A DNA stretch of 64,000 nucleotides from Jatrophihabitans_A sp035248685 (GTDB taxonomy: Bacteria > Actinomycetota > Actinomycetes > Mycobacteriales > Jatrophihabitantaceae): assembly GCA_035248685.1 (NCBI GenBank), contig DATFHF010000061.1, positions 1-64,000 of the forward strand, in the 5' to 3' direction. Positions 1 through 8,238 of the stretch are shown in pieces. Numbering within the stretch: the first letter of the stretch is position 1; each line of letters begins with the position of its first letter. The notes below the pieces were generated by a model. It ran no database searches and was not told where the DNA came from. It saw only the letters and a list, made by a program, of their open reading frames with translations. A program made the translations under genes and the position numbers.

Positions 1-931
1 CGGTGAGTACGCCTTCGGCAAACGCGGCCGGATCGCGCAGACCGCACCGCTCGCCGCCGCGCGCGAGCCGGCGCTGGCCGGTGCCGGCGGCTCAGGCCTG
101 GCCGCGAGCACGCCGACGCAGCCGGTCGAACCGAACGTCAGCCGACCGGTCGATGCCGGTCGACGGTGGGGACGGGCCGCGATCGGGCTGACCATTCTCG
201 GCGCGCTGCTGCACCTTGGTTCGGTGGCGATCCGCGGGATAGCGGTAGACCGGGTGCCGTGGGGCAACATGTACGAGTTCACCCTGGTGGTCGGCCTGGT
301 GGCCACGCTGGCCTGGCTGGTCACCGTGGCGCGGATGCCGCAGCTGCGCTACCTCGGCCTGTTCGTGATGATGCCGGTGCTGGTGGTGATGTTCCTGGCC
401 GGCGCGCTCTACACCAAGGCGTCGAAGCTGGTGCCGGCGTTGCAGTCCTACTGGCTGGCCATCCACGTCTCATCGATCGCGACCGCCGAAGGCATCCTGA
501 TGACCTCGGCCGTGATCACCGCCATGTACCTGATGCGGGCCCGCTACGAGAAACGGCTTCGGGCCGGGGCGCTCGACGCCGGCGGCCGGCTGGCCAGTCT
601 GGGCTCCCGGTTGCCGGCGGCCGCGTCGCTGGACAAGGCCGCCTATCGAACGGTGGCCTTCGCCTTTCCGATCTACACCGCCGGGGTGATCTTCGGCGCG
701 ATCTGGGCCGAAGCCGCCTGGGGCCGGTACTGGGGTTGGGATCCGAAGGAGACCTGGGCATTCATCGCCTGGGTGATCTACGCGATGTACCTGCACGCAC
801 GGGCCACCGCCGGCTGGAAGGGCAGCCGGGCCGCCTACATCAACCTGCTGGGCTTCGCCGCCATGACGTTCAACTTCTTCGTGGTGAACATCGTAATCTC
901 GGGCCTGCACTCCTATGCCGGCCTGAACTAG
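1..931 (+). CDS. ccsB: Cytochrome c biogenesis protein CcsB/ResC, 5' truncated by window edge
   Basis: Membrane protein of the system II cytochrome c maturation complex; with ResB/Ccs1 it exports heme and attaches it to apocytochromes outside the membrane. The frame is open from base 2 with no start, so the N-terminus lies outside the window. The visible part begins with a Pro/Ala-rich linker, followed by several hydrophobic helices. The heme-handling tryptophan-rich motif WGWDPKETW lies at about 730-757 and is followed by a conserved helix with YLHARAT. An internal ATG at 224 would remove a transmembrane segment encoded at about 175-225, so it is not the start. In actinobacteria ccsB often sits close to menaquinone genes, as here. 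Identification is firm. Confidence 0.93.
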   Translation, partial: GEYAFGKRGRIAQTAPLAAAREPALAGAGGSGLAASTPTQPVEPNVSRPVDAGRRWGRAAIGLTILGALLHLGSVAIRGIAVDRVPWGNMYEFTLVVGLVATLAWLVTVARMPQLRYLGLFVMMPVLVVMFLAGALYTKASKLVPALQSYWLAIHVSSIATAEGILMTSAVITAMYLMRARYEKRLRAGALDAGGRLASLGSRLPAAASLDKAAYRTVAFAFPIYTAGVIFGAIWAEAAWGRYWGWDPKETWAFIAWVIYAMYLHARATAGWKGSRAAYINLLGFAAMTFNFFVVNIVISGLHSYAGLN

Positions 932-991
932 CAGCACTGGACGCGAGGCTGGGTGCACTCCGTGACCTGAATTGCCCGCGGTGGTCGCAGG

Positions 992-1744
992 TCAGAACGG
1001 AACTTGGGTGGTGAGCAACCCGTCCGCGGGGCCGCGGCCGGAAACGGCGCGGCAGAACTCGATGGCATCCATCTCGACGAGTCTGTCCTGCTGGTCGCTG
1101 GCCCACTCGCCGCCGGCGGGTCCGGTCAGCCGCAACCGGTAGGGTTGCCCGTGCCGGGCGGCCCATTCGGCGACGACGTCGGCGACCAGCACCGCGTCGT
1201 GGTCGGCCGCCAGCTTGAGCGGGACGCCGGTGGCAAGGCTGATGTCGATGCGGTGCATCCATGGGTCGCGAGTCAAGATGACGTCGATCAGGTAGCCGAT
1301 CGTCCATGATTCGTCCCGTCCGCCGACCTGCTGCGGTATCGGCAGGGTTCGGCGGCGGATGAAGCCGGGCGTGCGGCGCCGGCTGCGGGCCGCCTTCGGG
1401 GCACGGGCGGCGTAGCGATCGACGATCTGGGTGGGTGTCATCTCAGCGCGCTCGTCCACCTGCAGTTTGGTGAGGGCGTCGAGGAACACGCCGCCGGCGC
1501 GCCGGGCCAGCTTCACCTGCCGGTTGCTCTCCCGGATCGATGCGGCCATCTCGACCATGCCCAGCGCATGCGCGGCCATCGCGCGCACATCCCAGCCTGG
1601 GCACTCGGTTGGTTTCACCCAGTCCTGCGGTTGCAGGCTGCGCAGCATGTCGAGGAAGCGTTGGTACTCCGTCGCTGCCAGCCGCATCGCGGCGGCTCGC
1701 GGCAGCGCTGTGGCGCGCGGCGGAGAGGATGCGGTCATGGTCAT
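992..1744 (-). CDS. Maleylpyruvate isomerase family (mycothiol-dependent type) protein
   Basis: About 250 residues with the MDMPI/DinB-like four-helix N-domain (segment WVKPTECPGWDVRAMAAHALG) and a C-terminal domain ending in the family's usual GLLTTQVPF-like tail. Family members are mycothiol-dependent isomerases or unassigned thiol-transfer enzymes; the substrate here cannot be read from sequence. The ATG at 1744 is preferred over an upstream one because GGAGG sits 5 nt before it and because it overlaps the upstream tetR stop by 4 bases (ATGA), implying translational coupling. A second ATG lies two codons later. Probably controlled by the co-transcribed TetR regulator. Confidence 0.85.
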   Translation of the reverse strand: MTMTASSPPRATALPRAAAMRLAATEYQRFLDMLRSLQPQDWVKPTECPGWDVRAMAAHALGMVEMAASIRESNRQVKLARRAGGVFLDALTKLQVDERAEMTPTQIVDRYAARAPKAARSRRRTPGFIRRRTLPIPQQVGGRDESWTIGYLIDVILTRDPWMHRIDISLATGVPLKLAADHDAVLVADVVAEWAARHGQPYRLRLTGPAGGEWASDQQDRLVEMDAIEFCRAVSGRGPADGLLTTQVPF

Positions 1745-2355
1745 GGTTTCCTCCGGAGGTGCGGGCCGGGCACGCCGACCGCGTCGCAGTACATGTCCAC
1801 CAGCCGTGGCAGCTGGCGACGCCATCGGGTGCCGCCCGGATCGTTGGCCAGCTGTTGATCGACGAACCCGCCGATGATTCCGGTCCACAGATCCAGATCG
1901 GCCTGGGCGCGCACCCCGAGCGCGCGGTGGAAGGCCCGCATCCGCTCGTACACCGCTACCGAGGCCTGATACGCGGTGTCACTGGGCCGAAAGTCCGGAA
2001 TGGTGCGCTGATTCATCAGCTGATATCTGGCCAGGTCGGCGGTGGCGAAGTCGAAGAACGCCTCCGCGCCTGCGAGCAGCGCCTTGCGGGGCGCCAGCGG
2101 CGGGAGCCCGAGGGACTCGAGCGCGGCGTCCAACTCACTCCATGCCTGGGCGAACATCGCGTCATAGATCGCGTTCTTCGAATCGACGTGGGAGTACAGC
2201 GACGGCGAGCGCATTCCGATGCGGCCGGCCACCTCGCGAAGGGTGAGCGCGGACAACCCGTCGCGGCGGGCGATTTCCCATGCCGCATCCAGGATCTCGC
2301 GAAGAGTCGCCTCACGTCGTTCGGCGCGCCTATCGCGATTAGGTAAAGCGGTCAT
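1741..2355 (-). CDS. TetR/AcrR family transcriptional regulator
   Basis: 204 residues. The N-terminal helix-turn-helix is clear (LREVAGRIGMRSPSLYSHVDSK, about residues 40-62), followed by a helical ligand-binding domain of normal length with a WHG-type C-terminal region. It is the first gene of a two-gene operon with the maleylpyruvate isomerase-like protein and overlaps it by 4 bases. The ligand is unknown. A 6-6-6 inverted repeat covering a TTGACA box 28-45 bases upstream of the ATG suggests autoregulation. Confidence 0.92.
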   Translation of the reverse strand: MTALPNRDRRAERREATLREILDAAWEIARRDGLSALTLREVAGRIGMRSPSLYSHVDSKNAIYDAMFAQAWSELDAALESLGLPPLAPRKALLAGAEAFFDFATADLARYQLMNQRTIPDFRPSDTAYQASVAVYERMRAFHRALGVRAQADLDLWTGIIGGFVDQQLANDPGGTRWRRQLPRLVDMYCDAVGVPGPHLRRKP

Positions 2356-2363
2356 GGTTAGGG

Positions 2364-2400
2364 AGTGTGCGCCGCCTCTTGCGGCTTGTCAAGGCAAGCC
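2364..2400 (-). promoter_or_regulatory. Probable tetR promoter with overlapping TetR operator
   Basis: On the minus strand a consensus -35 TTGACA (2392-2387) is followed by a 17-nt spacer and CACACT (2369-2364). The -35 lies inside GGCTTG-N6-CAAGCC (2383-2400), an inverted repeat of the size TetR dimers bind. Transcription would start only 1-3 nt before the tetR ATG. The boxes and repeat are seen in the sequence; the operator role is inferred. Confidence 0.55.
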
Positions 2401-2437
2401 GACCTCAACCGGCCGACGACTCCCGTACGTCGGGCGG

Positions 2438-2818
2438 CTACTTCAGGCCGCGCAAGAAGTCCGGGTCGTCGTCCGGCCCGACCGGTGGACGGTTCTGGCC
2501 GCCCTTGCGCGGTGGCACCGGCCAGCCGCTACCGATCGTCCCGGGCCCGCGCCGGCCCAGGTTGCCGAACTCGCCCCGGCCGCCGAACGGATTGGATCGG
2601 CCACCGGCGGCATTGCGATCCGGCTGGCCGGCCCGGGGCCGGCCGAAGATCACCCAGGCCAACCCGCCGACTTCGAAGAGCAGCAGTACCACCGCCACCC
2701 AGAGCAGCTTGGGCAGGTTACGGACCCGGGATGCGTCCGAGGTCAGCGAGTCGAACAGCGCCCACAGCCAGAAGACGAGGCTGACCAGGAAGAACAGGCC
2801 ACCGAGCCGGATGAGCAT
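2438..2818 (-). CDS. Small membrane protein with phospholipase D nuclease N-terminal (PLDc_N) type domain
   Basis: 126 residues from the ATG at 2818. Two hydrophobic helices (about residues 4-22 and 37-57) flank a short loop and match the cardiolipin-synthase N-terminal/PLDc_N fold, with the typical WVIFGRPR end to helix 2. A Gly/Pro/Arg-rich cytoplasmic tail of about 70 residues ends in DDDPDFLRGLK. No catalytic PLD domain follows, as is usual for stand-alone actinobacterial members. The start is chosen because a TACTCT -10 box lies exactly 6 nt upstream; an ATG 30 bases further out lacks support. Function unknown. Confidence 0.75.
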   Translation of the reverse strand: MLIRLGGLFFLVSLVFWLWALFDSLTSDASRVRNLPKLLWVAVVLLLFEVGGLAWVIFGRPRAGQPDRNAAGGRSNPFGGRGEFGNLGRRGPGTIGSGWPVPPRKGGQNRPPVGPDDDPDFLRGLK

Positions 2819-2824
2819 TACTCC

Positions 2825-2830
2825 AGAGTA
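2825..2830 (-). promoter_or_regulatory. -10 box TACTCT for the PLDc_N gene (leaderless)
   Basis: TACTCT read on the minus strand ends 6 nt before the ATG at 2818, so transcription would begin at or next to the start codon. Confidence 0.5.
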
Positions 2831-2990
2831 GGTCGCCGAGCCGGGCAACGGGGAGCCCCTGAAGCCAGGAACTGGCTATGACGAGGGGCGGCGGCCCGGC
2901 TCGGCTCAGGTTGTCGAGCGCTACACCGCCGCGGCGTGGCCGGTAAGGCCATACTGGGCCTGACGTCGGCTCGCCGGAGGACACCCACAG

Positions 2991-3728
2991 ATGAGTTCGA
3001 CACTGGACCTGACCAAGTTCACCGCGTTGAGCTTCGATTGCTACGGCACCTTGATCGATTGGGAGGCCGGCATCGTCGCGGTCCTCGGAGCATGGGCCCG
3101 GGAACAGGGCCTGGAGCTGGAGGACGAGCAACTGTTGCTCGCGTACGCAGACAACGAGGCCGCGATAGAACGCGAGACACCGCAGAGCCTTTACCCGCAG
3201 GTGCTGGCGGAAGCGTTCCGGCGGACCGGTGGCGCGCTCGGACGCGAAGTCAGCGCGGAGTGGGCCGAACGCCTCGCCAGCTCCGTGCCGGACTGGCCGG
3301 CATTCCCCGACTCGGCCGCGGCGTTGGCGTGCTTGGCCCAGCACTACCAGCTGATCATCTTGTCCAACGTTCACCGTGCGGGCTTCGCGGGCAGCAACGA
3401 GCGGCTGCACGGCCAGTTCGCGGCCATCATCACCGCCGAAGACGTGGGCGGGTACAAGCCCGCAGCGAACCACTTCCGCGCTTTGGACGAGACACTGCCG
3501 ACTCTGGGTGTCGCTCGCGAGCGGCTGCTGCATGTTGCGCAGAGCCTGTTCCACGATCACGTTCCGGCCAAGCGGGAGGGACTCCCGTCGGTGTGGATCA
3601 ACCGTCGCCACGACCGAGCCGGTTGGGGGGCCACCCCCGAACCCGGCGATCAGTTCAGCTACGACCTCGAGTTCCCGTCCATGGAGGCGTTCGTCGACGC
3701 TGTCGAGGAAGCTTTTGCGAAGACGTAA
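2991..3728 (+). CDS. Haloacid dehalogenase type II-like HAD hydrolase
   Basis: 245 residues with the HAD core. Motif I is FDCYGTLIDW, with nucleophile Asp near residue 16. Motif II is ILSNVHR, the conserved lysine is in GYKPAANHF, and the region equivalent to motif III is near HVAQSLFHDHVPAK. The DCYGTLIDWE form is typical of the L-2-haloacid dehalogenase-like subgroup, but many members act on phosphate esters, so no substrate is assigned. CGGAGGA about 9 nt before the ATG is a good ribosome binding site. Apparently a single-gene unit, facing the small membrane protein on the opposite strand. Confidence 0.85.
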   Translation: MSSTLDLTKFTALSFDCYGTLIDWEAGIVAVLGAWAREQGLELEDEQLLLAYADNEAAIERETPQSLYPQVLAEAFRRTGGALGREVSAEWAERLASSVPDWPAFPDSAAALACLAQHYQLIILSNVHRAGFAGSNERLHGQFAAIITAEDVGGYKPAANHFRALDETLPTLGVARERLLHVAQSLFHDHVPAKREGLPSVWINRRHDRAGWGATPEPGDQFSYDLEFPSMEAFVDAVEEAFAKT

Positions 3729-3747
3729 CCAAGGGGAACGGCTGCGA

Positions 3748-4119
3748 TCAGACGCGCGCCAAGCCGCGCACCGGCGGCGTGGACAGCAGCACGCCGACTC
3801 CGGCGTACAGCGCGAACATCACAACGGCGGAGGTGACTATGCCGGTCGCGCCGAGCACAATCATGACGCTGAGCCCGACAGCGAATCCGGCCGAGACGCA
3901 CGACAGCCCGATCAGTAGGTTGCGGCTCCAGGTCGCGCCGCGCCAGATCCGCCAGAGCAGGAATGCAGTCACCAGCTTGGGGGCCAACTCATGCGCTGGG
4001 CTTCCAAGATAGGACGCCGCGACCGCCAGCGCCCATGCCCCAAGCAGCAGCCCAACAGCCAGGCGGCGACTCGACCCACCCAGGCTGCCGGGCCATCCGA
4101 CCGCCGACGTGGAGCTCAT
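3748..4119 (-). CDS. Small hydrophobic membrane protein, unknown function
   Basis: 123 residues from the ATG at 4119, with about four predicted transmembrane helices (around residues 20-38, 45-58, 66-85 and 90-112). I recognise no family. The start is supported by TACTGT on the minus strand 7 nt upstream; a GTG/ATG further out would add a Pro/Gly-rich non-conserved stretch. It is divergent from the menaquinone UbiD-like gene, and the two are separated by 100 bases. Confidence 0.6.
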   Translation of the reverse strand: MSSTSAVGWPGSLGGSSRRLAVGLLLGAWALAVAASYLGSPAHELAPKLVTAFLLWRIWRGATWSRNLLIGLSCVSAGFAVGLSVMIVLGATGIVTSAVVMFALYAGVGVLLSTPPVRGLARV

Positions 4120-4126
4120 GAGCCAC

Positions 4127-4213
4127 ACAGTACGAGCCGAGCCTGGTTCCGCACCAGGGTCAGCCGCGCGGCCGGGCGGTTCGCGCACGTCCGAACTCGG
4201 GCACCGGGATACT
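4127..4213. promoter_or_regulatory. Divergent leaderless promoter pair (membrane protein / mqnL)
   Basis: TACTGT on the minus strand (4132-4127) lies 7 nt before the ATG at 4119. GATACT on the plus strand (4208-4213) lies 6 nt before the GTG at 4220. Neither has a recognisable -35. Confidence 0.4.
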
Positions 4214-4219
4214 GATGCG

Positions 4220-5671
4220 GTGGCCTACACCGATCTAGCTGAGTTCGTCCGGGCGCTGGAGAAGACGGGGGAGCTGGTTCGGGTGACCGTGCCGGTCGAT
4301 CCGGACCTGGAGGTGACCGGCATCGTCCAGCGGGTGGTGCGCGAGCAGGGCCCGGCGCTGCTGTTCACCAACCCGACCCGGGGCTCGATGCCGTTGCTGA
4401 TCAACCTGTTCGGCACCACCGACCGGATGTGCCAGGCACTGGGGGTGGCCAGCCTGGACGAGATCGGCGACCGGATCGCCGGGCTACTCAAGCCGGAGTT
4501 GCCGCAGGGCATCGGTGGTTTCCGGGAGGCGCTCGGCAAGGCGGCCCAACTGCGAAACGTGCCGCCCAAGCACGTCCGGCGGGCACCCTGCCAGCAGCGG
4601 GTGCTGCGGGGTGACGAGGTCGACCTGAACCTGCTGCCCGGGCTGAAGTCCTGGCCGGACGACGGCGGAGTGTTCCTCAACCTCGGTCTGACCCACACCA
4701 AGCACCCGGAGACCGGAGCCCGAAACCTCGGCATGTACCGGTTACAGCAGCAGGATTCCCGCACGGTCAGCCTGCACTGGCAGATCCACAAGGACTCCAC
4801 CTCGCATGCCGCGGTCGCCGAGCGGCGTGGTGAACGGTTGCCGGTGGCGATCGCGTTCGGCTGCCCGCCCGCGGTGACCTACGCCGCGTCCGCGCCGCTG
4901 CCCGGTGATATCGACGAGTACCTGTTCGCCGGCTTCCTACAACGGGAGCGGGTCGAGATGGTCGATTGCCTCAGCGTTCCGCTCCAGGTGCCGGCCGCCG
5001 CCCAGGTAGTGCTGGAGGGTTGGGTCGAGCCGGGCGCGCGGCTGCCGGAGGGCCCGTTCGGCGACCACACCGGCTTCTACACCCCGGTCGAGCCGTTCCC
5101 GTTCGTCCGGGTCGAGACGATGACCATGCGGGACGACCCGATCTACCAGTCCATCGTGGTCGGCCGGCCGCCACAGGAGGACGGCCCGCTGGGCAAGGCC
5201 ACCGAGCGGATCTTCCTGCCACTGATCCGGCTGACCGTCCCGGAGATCGTCGACTACGACCTGCCCGAGGCCGGCGTGTTCCACAACTGCTGCATCGTCT
5301 CGATCAACAAGCGCTTCCCCAAGCATGCGCACAAGGTGATGAACGCGATCTGGGGCGCTGGCTTGCTGTCGCTGTCCAAGCTGATCGTGGTGGTGGACGC
5401 CGACTGCAATGTGCACGACTACACCGAGGTGGCCTGGCGGGCCTTCGGCAACGTCGACTACGGACACGACGTGGTGCACATGAGCGGGCCGGTGGATCAC
5501 CTGGATCACTCGTCCTACCAGCAGTTCTTCGGCGGCAAGCTGGGCATCGACGCCACCGCGAAGTGGGAGACCGAAGGCTACCGGCGGGCCGGCGGCTGGC
5601 CGGCCGAATGCGTGCTGGGCCCTGCTACCGAAGCCCTGGTCGAGCGCCGCTGGCCCGAGTACGGGCTGTAG
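4220..5671 (+). CDS. mqnL: UbiD-family decarboxylase of the futalosine menaquinone pathway
   Basis: 483 residues, normal for UbiD. It would decarboxylate the prenylated 6-amino/oxy-naphthoate intermediate late in the futalosine menaquinone route, using prenylated FMN made by the UbiX-like partner encoded downstream. Visible signatures are RNLGMYRLQ, LHWQIHKDSTSH and EGPFGDHTGFYTP, which carries a catalytic acidic region, and a C-terminal VVVDADCNVHD segment. The GTG at 4220 (MAYTDLAEFV) matches the usual UbiD start; the open frame extends 37 codons upstream with unrelated residues. The order UbiD-UbiA-UbiX-AsnC matches the Streptomyces SCO4490-4493 region, supporting the mqnL call over a general aromatic decarboxylase. 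Confidence 0.88.
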   Translation: MAYTDLAEFVRALEKTGELVRVTVPVDPDLEVTGIVQRVVREQGPALLFTNPTRGSMPLLINLFGTTDRMCQALGVASLDEIGDRIAGLLKPELPQGIGGFREALGKAAQLRNVPPKHVRRAPCQQRVLRGDEVDLNLLPGLKSWPDDGGVFLNLGLTHTKHPETGARNLGMYRLQQQDSRTVSLHWQIHKDSTSHAAVAERRGERLPVAIAFGCPPAVTYAASAPLPGDIDEYLFAGFLQRERVEMVDCLSVPLQVPAAAQVVLEGWVEPGARLPEGPFGDHTGFYTPVEPFPFVRVETMTMRDDPIYQSIVVGRPPQEDGPLGKATERIFLPLIRLTVPEIVDYDLPEAGVFHNCCIVSINKRFPKHAHKVMNAIWGAGLLSLSKLIVVVDADCNVHDYTEVAWRAFGNVDYGHDVVHMSGPVDHLDHSSYQQFFGGKLGIDATAKWETEGYRRAGGWPAECVLGPATEALVERRWPEYGL

Positions 5672-5679
5672 ATCCCAGG

Positions 5680-5744
5680 CGCATTGTGCGGCCCGAGCGG
5701 GCGGAATTTCCCAGAAAACCCGCCTTCTCGGGCCGCACAATGCG
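5680..5744. repeat. Palindromic intergenic repeat, family A copy 1
   Basis: Perfect 18-bp inverted arms, CGCATTGTGCGGCCCGAG at 5680-5697 and its complement at 5727-5744, enclose a further CGGGCGG/CCCGCC pairing. The arms' 13-base core GCATTGTGCGGCC recurs in the folP-folB gap at 26440. The element lies between mqnL and mqnP and lacks a U-run, so it is more likely a dispersed palindromic element or mRNA-processing hairpin than a plain terminator. Confidence 0.85.
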
Positions 5745-5774
5745 ATAGATCCGCGGGCTGGCAAAATTTCATCC

Positions 5775-6686
5775 GTGTCCACCGCAGCCGCTGATCAGCT
5801 GGCCGAGCCGGTTCCCGGCCGGGTCCGGGCGTTCCTGCGGCTGGTGATGATCGAGCATTCGATCTTCGCGCTGCCGTTCGCGCTGATCGCCGCGTTCACC
5901 GCGATGTGGCGGCAGACCCGCACCGTGCATTGGTGGCAGCTGCTGCTGATCGTGGTCGCGATGGTCAGCGCGCGCACAGTGGCGATGGCCGGCAACCGGA
6001 TTCTCGATCGCCGCTTCGACGCGCTGAACCCGCGCACCGCCCGGCGAGAACTGGTCACCGGAGCGGTTTCGGTGAGCACCGCCTGGCGCGGCTTCCTGGT
6101 GGCGTTGGTGGTCTTCGAGATTTCGGCCGGTCTGCTCGGCTGGCTGCCGCTGCTGCTGTCCCCGGTCGCGGTCGGCCTGCTGATCCTGTACTCCTACGGC
6201 AAGCGGTTCACCGACTTTCCGCAGCTGCTGCTGGCCCTAGCCCAGGCGATCGCCCCGATCGGCGCCTGGATGGGCGTCACCGGCGGATTCGCCTGGCCGG
6301 CCACCGCACTCGGGCTGGCCGTCGGCAGCTGGATCGGCGGCTTCGACCTGATCTACTCCTGTCAGGACGCCGAGGTGGACCGGCGGATCGGCTCACGGTC
6401 ATTCCCGGCCCGGTTCGGCATCCCGGCCGCGCTGCGAGCCTCGATGCTGACCCACCTGCTGACGGTCGGCTGCTACGTCTGGTTCGGGATCGCGGCCGGC
6501 CTGGGCTGGCTGTGGTGGCTGGGATTGGCAATCACCGCCGCAGTGCTGATCTACGAGCACCTGATCGTGCGGGCCGATGACCTGTCCCGGGTGAACCGGG
6601 CATTCTTCACCGCCAACGGCTTTGTCGGCATCCAGCTGTTCGGGTTCGCGTTGGCCGACCTGATCGTGCAAGGCCTGCGGCCGTGA
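5775..6686 (+). CDS. mqnP: UbiA-like prenyltransferase of the futalosine menaquinone pathway
   Basis: 303 residues, integral membrane, with about eight helices. Both Asp-rich prenyl-diphosphate/Mg sites are visible: NRILDRRFDALNPRTARREL near residues 75-94 and DLIYSCQDAEVDRRIGSRSF near residues 192-211. It attaches the polyprenyl chain to the naphthoate ring. A GTG start is used; no ATG fits. Its placement between UbiD-like and UbiX-like genes identifies it as MqnP rather than classical MenA. Its stop overlaps the start of mqnM by 4 bases (GTGA). Confidence 0.9.
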   Translation: MSTAAADQLAEPVPGRVRAFLRLVMIEHSIFALPFALIAAFTAMWRQTRTVHWWQLLLIVVAMVSARTVAMAGNRILDRRFDALNPRTARRELVTGAVSVSTAWRGFLVALVVFEISAGLLGWLPLLLSPVAVGLLILYSYGKRFTDFPQLLLALAQAIAPIGAWMGVTGGFAWPATALGLAVGSWIGGFDLIYSCQDAEVDRRIGSRSFPARFGIPAALRASMLTHLLTVGCYVWFGIAAGLGWLWWLGLAITAAVLIYEHLIVRADDLSRVNRAFFTANGFVGIQLFGFALADLIVQGLRP

Positions 6687-7321
6687 TCGATCATCGGCTG
6701 CCGTGGATCGTCGGGGTGTCCGGCGCTTCCGGCACGCCGTACGCCAAGGCCGTGCTGAACGCGCTGCTCGACGCAGGCTGCCCAGTGGACCTGATCGTGT
6801 CCCGGGCCGCTCGGCTGACCATCCTGGACGAGACCGGCATCGCGTTCCGGGACAACCACTGGGCCGAGGACCTGGCGTCCTGGTTGGGACGAGAGCCGAT
6901 CGACGTCCGGTACTGGACGGCCACCGACCTGGCCGCCGGGCCGGCCAGCGGTTCCTACCGGACCGCCGGCATGATCGTCGTGCCGGCCTCCACGGCGGCG
7001 GTAAGCGGGATCGCCCTGGGCTTATCGAAGGATCTGCTGCAGCGCGCGGCCGACGTCACCCTGAAGGAGCGCCGCCCACTGGTGGTGGTGCCCCGCGAGA
7101 CGCCCTACGCCCGAAGCACGCTCACCAGCCTGGTCGCGCTGTACGACGCCGGCGCGGTGGTGTTGCCGGCCAGCCCGGCCTTCTATGCCGGTGCCGACTC
7201 GGTGCAGCAGCTGGTGGACTTCATCGCCGCGAAGGTGCTGGACGCGATCGGGATCCGGCACCAGCTGATCAACCGGTGGACCGGACAGCTCGGCGTTGAA
7301 CGGGCAACCGACTCGGACTAG
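6683..7321 (+). CDS. mqnM: UbiX-like flavin prenyltransferase of the menaquinone pathway
   Basis: 212 residues. It makes prenylated FMN for the UbiD-like decarboxylase MqnL. The flavin-binding VGVSGASGTPYA sits at residues 9-20, with RTAGMIVVPAS, LKERRPLVVVPRETPY and ASPAFY further on, all characteristic of UbiX/PAD1. GTG start overlaps the mqnP stop, giving a coupled mqnP-mqnM pair. The C-terminus is about 15 residues longer than minimal UbiX proteins. Confidence 0.92.
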   Translation: MIDHRLPWIVGVSGASGTPYAKAVLNALLDAGCPVDLIVSRAARLTILDETGIAFRDNHWAEDLASWLGREPIDVRYWTATDLAAGPASGSYRTAGMIVVPASTAAVSGIALGLSKDLLQRAADVTLKERRPLVVVPRETPYARSTLTSLVALYDAGAVVLPASPAFYAGADSVQQLVDFIAAKVLDAIGIRHQLINRWTGQLGVERATDSD

Positions 7322-7337
7322 CTGCCAGAATCGATGC

Positions 7338-7805
7338 ATGGATGCCGTCGACAGGTCGATCCTGGACGCGCTGCGGGCCAACGCCCGGGCGACCTATGCC
7401 GAGCTGGCGCGCGAGGTGGGACTGTCCGCCCCCGCGGTGCACGAGCGGGTGGGCAAGCTCGAGGCGCAGGGCATCATCACCGGCTACCACGCCGCGGTCG
7501 CCCCGGAGTCCCTCGGCTACTCGATGAGCGCGCTGGTCGGAGTGTTCCTATCCGACACCGCCGATGAGGACGCGGTTGCCGTCGGCCTGGCCGGGCTGTC
7601 CGCGGTCGAAGACTGCTGGTTCGTGGCCGGCGAGGAGTCGTTCGTGGTCAAGGTGCGGGTGCCCGACATCGCCGGCTTGGAAGACGCCATCCGTGCGGTC
7701 ACCAAGATCGAAGGGGTGGCCCGGACCCGGTCCACCGTGGTGCTGTCGACCAGGTTCGAGGGACGGGTGCAGCCGGCCGGCCGGCCGTCCCCCAAAAAGC
7801 GGTAG
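7338..7805 (+). CDS. Lrp/AsnC family transcriptional regulator
   Basis: 155 residues. N-terminal helix-turn-helix (DRSILDALRANARATYAELAREVGLSAPAVHERVGKLEAQGII) followed by the RAM/ligand-binding domain. The start at 7338 fits the usual MDxxDRxIL beginning; CAGAAT lies 6 nt upstream, so it may have its own leaderless promoter. An AsnC-type gene occupies the same position between the ubiX-like gene and mqnE in Streptomyces, suggesting a conserved but untested role in controlling menaquinone synthesis. Confidence 0.88.
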   Translation: MDAVDRSILDALRANARATYAELAREVGLSAPAVHERVGKLEAQGIITGYHAAVAPESLGYSMSALVGVFLSDTADEDAVAVGLAGLSAVEDCWFVAGEESFVVKVRVPDIAGLEDAIRAVTKIEGVARTRSTVVLSTRFEGRVQPAGRPSPKKR

Positions 7806-7812
7806 AGCTCTG

Positions 7813-8232
7813 ATGCCGATCACCTATTCGATGTCCACCGCTGGGGTGGACTGGGCTGAACTGAAACGGGCACTGGTCGCCGACCACTTCGACAACGAGC
7901 GCACACCCGAGCAGTACCGACTCTCGCACGAGAACTCACACGCCGTGATCTTCGTCCGGGACGGCGATGGGTTCGTCGGCAACGGCCGGATCCTCAGCGA
8001 TGGCGTGTGCAACGCCTATCTGATCGACATCTGGACGCGCACCGACCACCGGCGCCGGGGGATCGGCTCCGAGATAGTCCGGCGGCTGTGCGCGACCGTG
8101 CCGGGTCAGCACGTCGGCCTGTTCACCGACGATATGCAGCGGTTCTACGCCGCGCTCGACTTTCGGATCCGGCCGGACTTCATGGACAAGGTGATCGGGC
8201 GCTGGCTGGACAACGACACCGCCGAACTGTGA
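7813..8232 (+). CDS. GNAT family N-acetyltransferase
   Basis: 139 residues with the acetyl-CoA-binding motif A (IDIWTRTDHRRRGIGSEIVRRL, about residues 72-93) and a terminal FYAALDFRIRPDFMDKVIG segment typical of small GNATs. The preferred ATG at 7813 lies 7 bases after the AsnC stop, so the two are probably co-transcribed. Substrate unknown. It faces the PaiB-like gene with 6 bases between stops. Confidence 0.85.
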   Translation: MPITYSMSTAGVDWAELKRALVADHFDNERTPEQYRLSHENSHAVIFVRDGDGFVGNGRILSDGVCNAYLIDIWTRTDHRRRGIGSEIVRRLCATVPGQHVGLFTDDMQRFYAALDFRIRPDFMDKVIGRWLDNDTAEL

Positions 8233-8238
8233 CCCGGG

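Noticed and set aside
963..994. TGACCTG...CAGGTCA inverted repeat between ccsB and the isomerase gene
   Set aside because: 7-bp arms with an 18-nt loop and no U-run; weak as a terminator.
1750..1759. CCTCCGGAGG perfect palindrome containing the ribosome site of the isomerase gene
   Set aside because: It has no loop, so it cannot fold as a hairpin. It is explained by a Shine-Dalgarno overlapping Pro/Arg codons at the end of tetR.
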